From assembly GCA_015711875.1 (NCBI GenBank), contig JACVJG010000007.1, positions 1 through 17,221 on the forward strand: a DNA stretch of 17,221 nucleotides, given 5' to 3'. Below, one piece after another: positions 14,253 through 17,221 of this stretch (the first letter of the stretch is position 1; the number at the start of each line of letters is the position of its first letter). The position numbers and the translations under genes were made by a program. A model generated the notes under the pieces. The model made no database searches. It saw only the letters and a list, made by a program, of their open reading frames with translations, and was not told the origin of the DNA. The DNA comes from Candidatus Solincola jinzensis. Its GTDB lineage: Bacteria; Actinomycetota; Geothermincolia; Geothermincolales; RBG-13-55-18.

Positions 14253-15008
14253 CTAAGCGTTGTACGGCCTTTTTCCCGAAGGCTCCTCGATGAGCATACG
14301 CCAGTACCTCTCAGGCATGAGGTTCCTCTGCAAGCGGGGATTGCGCCTTTCCGGCACCGCGATGACCTCGAAGTAATCGCGCCACAGCTTCTGCGCGCGG
14401 CGCTCGCAGTTCGATAGATCGGGCTCGAAGCCGGGCGCGGCGACGAAGGCGAGTTCGGCGCCGCTGCACAGGGCGGCCCGACCCCGCCCGAGGTCGTGGA
14501 TCATCCAGTCCTGGTCGCCCATGCGTCGCAGGAAATGCGGCGCCACCAGCCGCAACACGTCATGCTTCGCCTCCATGGGCGCGTAATACAGGCCGCTCCT
14601 CAAGCGGCGGAACCTCAGGAATCCGCGCATACGGTGTGCCTCGCGCGCAGTTCGCCTTCCCATGTCGCGCACCTCACGCACGCTGTCGTGATGCAGGTGG
14701 GCATCGACCCCGCGCCCGTGGACAAAACCGAGCCGCAGGTAATGGAAGATGTGAGCCTCGCGACCCTTTTCCTCCGAGAGGAAGGCGTACAGGCAGCGCC
14801 TGAGCGCGCCGGCGGAGATGTGACCGCATATTCGCGCGCACATCTCCTCGACGCTGGCGGGGTCCGTTTCCACCGCGACCTCCTCCGCGAAGAGGCTTGT
14901 CTGCGCCGCGGAGCCCCGCGGCAGGAAATAATCCGGTTCCTCACCCTCATCGAGGCAGCGCGCCACGGCGCACAGAAAACCCTCGAACTCCCCGTCATAA
15001 ACAAGCAC
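14253..15008 (-). CDS. Probable DNA-metabolism protein, partner of the UDG-linked radical SAM protein (TIGR03915-type)
   Basis: 251 aa. Matches the family of proteins encoded beside, or fused to, a uracil-DNA-glycosylase-like domain and next to the radical SAM protein present here at 15719-17026. Recognisable family parts: N-terminal VYDGEFEGFLCAV, a central VREVRDMGRRTAREAHRMRGFLRFRRL, LYYAPMEAKHDVLRLVAPHF, the DWMIHDLGRGRAAL segment, and the C-terminal LWRDYFEVIAVPERRNPRLQRNLMPERYWRML. About 250 residues is the usual stand-alone length; there is no fused glycosylase domain. GTG 15008 is the first conventional start after an in-frame TGA, but the very strong GGAGG is 18 nt away; a CTG at 15017 would be 9 nt from it and could be the real start, adding three residues. 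No signal peptide. Biochemical activity is unknown; repair or modification of DNA is a context-based guess. Confidence 0.85.
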   Translation of the reverse strand: MLVYDGEFEGFLCAVARCLDEGEEPDYFLPRGSAAQTSLFAEEVAVETDPASVEEMCARICGHISAGALRRCLYAFLSEEKGREAHIFHYLRLGFVHGRGVDAHLHHDSVREVRDMGRRTAREAHRMRGFLRFRRLRSGLYYAPMEAKHDVLRLVAPHFLRRMGDQDWMIHDLGRGRAALCSGAELAFVAAPGFEPDLSNCERRAQKLWRDYFEVIAVPERRNPRLQRNLMPERYWRMLIEEPSGKRPYNA

Positions 15009-15020
15009 TGTTCCCAGGCC

Positions 15021-15032
15021 GGATCACCTCCT
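15021..15032 (-). promoter_or_regulatory. Full-length Shine-Dalgarno with unusual spacing
   Basis: Minus-strand AGGAGGTGATCC is complementary to the whole usual 3' tail of 16S rRNA. It is 18 nt (from GGAGG) before GTG 15008 but 9 nt before an in-frame CTG at 15017. This favours the CTG as a non-standard start of the gene at 14253-15008. Confidence 0.6.
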
Positions 15033-15718
15033 CCTGGAAACCATCACGCCGGTTGCCGCGCTCATCACATCGCCTAACTCATGTCCACGTTTCGAAAACC
15101 CCGTGCCATCCAGGGCTTTTCGCCAGCTTGCCGCGTTCGGCATAATATCTTCAATGTATGACCACCCCGCTATGGCCCGCCCCGGCACGACCGACTCCTC
15201 TGGACCGCCATGTCACGATGTCACGGCATGATATCCATACCCATGCCGGCCATCCTTACGCGACAGGCGGCCAGTAGGCGGCCAAGCCTGGCGTTATGCT
15301 CGCAAGCCATGAACTCAGGGCAGTGCCACGTTTCAATCGTTCTTTCACCTGCATGAGGAGCTCCAATCACTCATACAGCAGGCCAAAACAGGGGGCGCAG
15401 CCACGTTTCAACAGGGTGGCAGGTAACCCAGGCATCATATTGCGTGCCTCGCTTCATCCGAGAGTCGGAAGTTCGGTCGAAAAAAGCGAAGCGCGATGTA
15501 TTTGCCATATATTAGCAACATGATACGGAGGTATTACCGTCATGAACCAGCTTCCTTTCGACCCATGGTGAGCCCGTAACGGTCTCCCCTAACGGGGAAA
15601 TCCTCCCATTCTTTTCACATGGCCACCTCGTGAAGGCCCGACCGTGCACGAGGCGAGGCCTGACCCTATCGGCTGCTCCTGCCTCACCAGGCACGAGGCG
15701 AGGCCTGACCCCATTGCC
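15033..15718. other. Gene-free stretch between the two DNA-metabolism genes
   Basis: About 0.69 kb with no convincing gene. Contents seen: a 9-codon plus-strand ORF at 15542-15571 with GGAGG 10 nt upstream, followed by a small CCCC-TAAC-GGGG hairpin; a 12-base GCCACGTTTCAA present at 15325 and 15400; and the 21-bp direct repeats at 15646 and 15691. The repeats are too few and irregular to be a CRISPR array. Confidence 0.5.
15646..15711. repeat. Two 21-bp direct repeats, 45 bp apart
   Basis: GCACGAGGCGAGGCCTGACC plus one more C occurs exactly at 15646-15666 and again at 15691-15711, just past the 3' end of the radical SAM gene. The repeated GGCCTGACCC core looks like a dispersed intergenic element; function unknown. 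Confidence 0.7.
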
Positions 15719-17026
15719 TCACAGCTCCCCGGTCGCGCTGGTCAGGGCATCGCTGGCGCCCACGCTGAAAGCCTCCGGCGCGAAAAGGGGCATCTGACCC
15801 CTCCCACTCAAGCTTTCCGCCTCCCGGTAATGGGTGGAGATCCTTCGTCTTATCTCCTCATCGCTCGCCCGGGAGTCAGCGTAATATCTGCCCCGGCAGG
15901 TGATGAAATAGCGCGCCCTTTTCATCACCACTCCGATCTTGCGCAGGTCCTCGAAATCCAGGGAATGCACGCGCCGCGCGGATATGATACGGCGCGCCGA
16001 CCTCACCCCCAGGCCGGGTACGCGCAACAAGGTCCCGTAGTCCGCGCGGTTGACCTCCACGGGAAAGAACTCGGGATGCCGCATAGCCCATGCCGACTTG
16101 GGGTCCAGCTCCTCGTCGAGAAAGGGATGCTCCTCATCCACGATCTCCTCGCATGAAAAGCGGTAGTGGCGCAGTAGCCAGTCCGCCTGGTAGACACGGT
16201 GCTCCCTCAACAGAGGAGGCCGCTCCAGGAGCGGGAGGCGGGGGTCGTCGGAAACGGGTACGAACGCGGAGTAATAGACCCGCCTGAGCTTGAAATCGCC
16301 GTACAGCCTCTCGGCCAGCTTGAGGATGTGCAGGTCGCTTTCCGGCGTCGCTCCCACGATCAGTTGGGTGCTCTGGCCTGCCGGCACGAAGGCCGGGGCT
16401 TTGCGCTGTCGTCTTCTTTCCTCGCGGCTCTCCTCGATAAGCGCCGCCAGCTCGCCCATGGGCCCGAGGATATCCTCCCTCCTTTTATCCGGAGCCAGAA
16501 GCCGGAGGCTTTCCTCCGTAGGCAACTCGATGTTCACGCTCATGCGGTCGGCGTAAAGGCCGGCGCGACGCAGCAGCTCCGGGCTTGCACCCGGTATGGC
16601 CTTGAGGTGGATATAGCCGTTGAAGCCCTTTTCCTTTCTCAAGAGCTCGGCGGTACGGAGCAGCATCTCCATGGTATGGTCCGGGCTTTTCCACACCGCG
16701 GAGCTGAGAAAGAGGCCTTCGATGTAGTTGCGCCGGTAGAAGTCCATGGTTAGGTCAGCCAGCTCCCGCGGCGTGAAGGAGGCGCGCGGCCGGGAAGCGG
16801 AGGCGCGGTTGGCGCAGTAGGCGCAGTCGTAGATGCAGCGGTTTGAGAAGAGCACCTTGAGCAGGGAGATGCAGCGACCGTCGTCTGACCAGCTGTGGCA
16901 TACCCCGAAGCTGGAGCAGTCACCAAGCTTTCCGCGCCGTCCCGGTCTCCTCACCCCGCTGGAGGAACAGGAGACATCGTAACGGGCAGCTCCACCCAGT
17001 ATCCTGAGCTTCTCCTCCATATCCAT
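15719..17026 (-). CDS. Putative DNA modification/repair radical SAM protein (UDG-linked, TIGR03916-type)
   Basis: 435 aa. N-terminal ILGGAARYDVSCSSSG and GDCSSFGVCHSW are hallmark segments of this family, followed by the radical SAM cluster motif C64-IYD-C68-AY-C71. The core continues with GLFLSSAVWKSPDHTME, YIHLKAIPG and RMSVNIELPTEESLRLLAPDK, then FVPAGQSTQLIVGATPESD. Residues about 328-360 (LLRVPGLGVRSARRIISARR) are a helix-hairpin-helix, a sequence-independent DNA-binding element, which is why a DNA target is assumed. ATG 17026 was chosen because family members begin a few residues before this point and GGGA lies 10 nt upstream; the open frame extends 14 codons further to a TTG without a ribosome binding site. 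The partner protein (14253-15008) follows on the same strand after a 0.7-kb gap rather than directly. The reaction is not known. Confidence 0.9.
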   Translation of the reverse strand: MDMEEKLRILGGAARYDVSCSSSGVRRPGRRGKLGDCSSFGVCHSWSDDGRCISLLKVLFSNRCIYDCAYCANRASASRPRASFTPRELADLTMDFYRRNYIEGLFLSSAVWKSPDHTMEMLLRTAELLRKEKGFNGYIHLKAIPGASPELLRRAGLYADRMSVNIELPTEESLRLLAPDKRREDILGPMGELAALIEESREERRRQRKAPAFVPAGQSTQLIVGATPESDLHILKLAERLYGDFKLRRVYYSAFVPVSDDPRLPLLERPPLLREHRVYQADWLLRHYRFSCEEIVDEEHPFLDEELDPKSAWAMRHPEFFPVEVNRADYGTLLRVPGLGVRSARRIISARRVHSLDFEDLRKIGVVMKRARYFITCRGRYYADSRASDEEIRRRISTHYREAESLSGRGQMPLFAPEAFSVGASDALTSATGEL

Positions 17027-17221
17027 TCTCACGCCGTCCCTTCTCCGCGAGATCGGCATCCACCACAAGTATGAAGGACGCGTATGACATCCTCTCCCCG
17101 TAGCCTTGTCGTATCGGCGGAGAAGCTATCCTTTGCAAAACGACGCCCGCAGCGGTGGACGAACGCGCACTGACAGAGAGGGCGCAGGTGCCGTGGGAGG
17201 GATCTTTCGTCAGTCGATGAC
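17027..17221. other. Right edge, upstream of the radical SAM gene
   Basis: 195 bp with no supported gene. One minus-strand frame is open from the edge to a TGA just before ATG 17026, but its translation is Cys/Arg-rich with no recognisable motif and may be chance. No clear promoter was identified. Confidence 0.4.

Noticed and set aside
15021..15036. Plus-strand GGATCACCTCCT resembling a 16S rRNA 3' end
   Set aside because: No rRNA sequence precedes it; it is simply the complement of a strong Shine-Dalgarno on the minus strand.
15325..15411. CRISPR-like GCCACGTTTCAA repeats
   Set aside because: Only two 12-base copies with no further regular repeats or spacers and no cas genes.
16199..16753. 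184-codon plus-strand frame opposite the UDG-linked radical SAM gene
   Set aside because: Antisense to a well-recognised family member; no motif or ribosome binding site.
17029..17221. Minus-strand frame open from the right edge to a TGA near 17030
   Set aside because: Translation is short, Cys/Arg-rich and matches nothing; cannot be told from chance without the sequence to the right.

Overview
The window is GC-rich and bacterial. A SipW-type signal peptidase (catalytic Ser and His, no Lys) with TasA-like substrates carrying the ETS signature, a very long PAS/GAF sensor kinase and GGAGG-type ribosome binding sites all point to a Gram-positive lineage. A deep-branching actinobacterial group (Geothermincolia-like) seems most likely to me. 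This is inferred from gene content and style, not from a marker gene.

Left part (1-9021, all minus strand). From the right, the order of transcription is: a SipW signal peptidase with a long unknown N-terminal extension (8974-7685); a good intrinsic terminator (7455-7433); a canonical TasA-like protein (6889-6341); two related TasA-like proteins that share a calcium-loop-like DxDxDG insert (6306-5623 and 5355-4684); a secreted protein with an ETS-type signal, two IPT/TIG-like repeats and a Pro/Ser/Glu/Gln-rich tail (4504-3353); and a sensor histidine kinase with six PAS domains and one GAF domain (2839 to beyond base 1, cut at its H-box). The first five genes read as a cell-surface or biofilm-fibre export module: SipW should cleave the signal peptides of the following proteins. 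The kinase has its own upstream gap and need not belong to that module.

Middle part (9022-13838, plus strand). A 23-bp-period tandem repeat lies between the sipW promoter and a possible divergent promoter. It is followed by a 77-aa Cys/His protein whose 3' end is partly duplicated downstream, then a radical SAM/SPASM protein with an N-terminal PqqD-like (RiPP-recognition) domain. Next comes a striking stand-alone mini-gene: perfect TATAAT box, strong Shine-Dalgarno, a 21-codon ORF for a highly basic peptide ending in CxCxxxC, and a strong terminator. After it is a secreted CocE/NonD-type (S15-like) serine hydrolase with its own promoter. The rSAM enzyme, the mini-peptide and the secreted hydrolase are the best candidate for an undescribed peptide-modification system, but their functional link is inference from proximity and domain type.

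Right part (13839-17221). Two minus-strand genes form a known but uncharacterised pair: a putative DNA modification/repair radical SAM protein with a helix-hairpin-helix tail (17026-15719) and its partner, a probable DNA-metabolism protein of the family found linked or fused to uracil-DNA glycosylase (15008-14253). Here they are separated by about 0.7 kb of gene-free sequence. No tRNA, rRNA, CRISPR array or transposase gene was seen.
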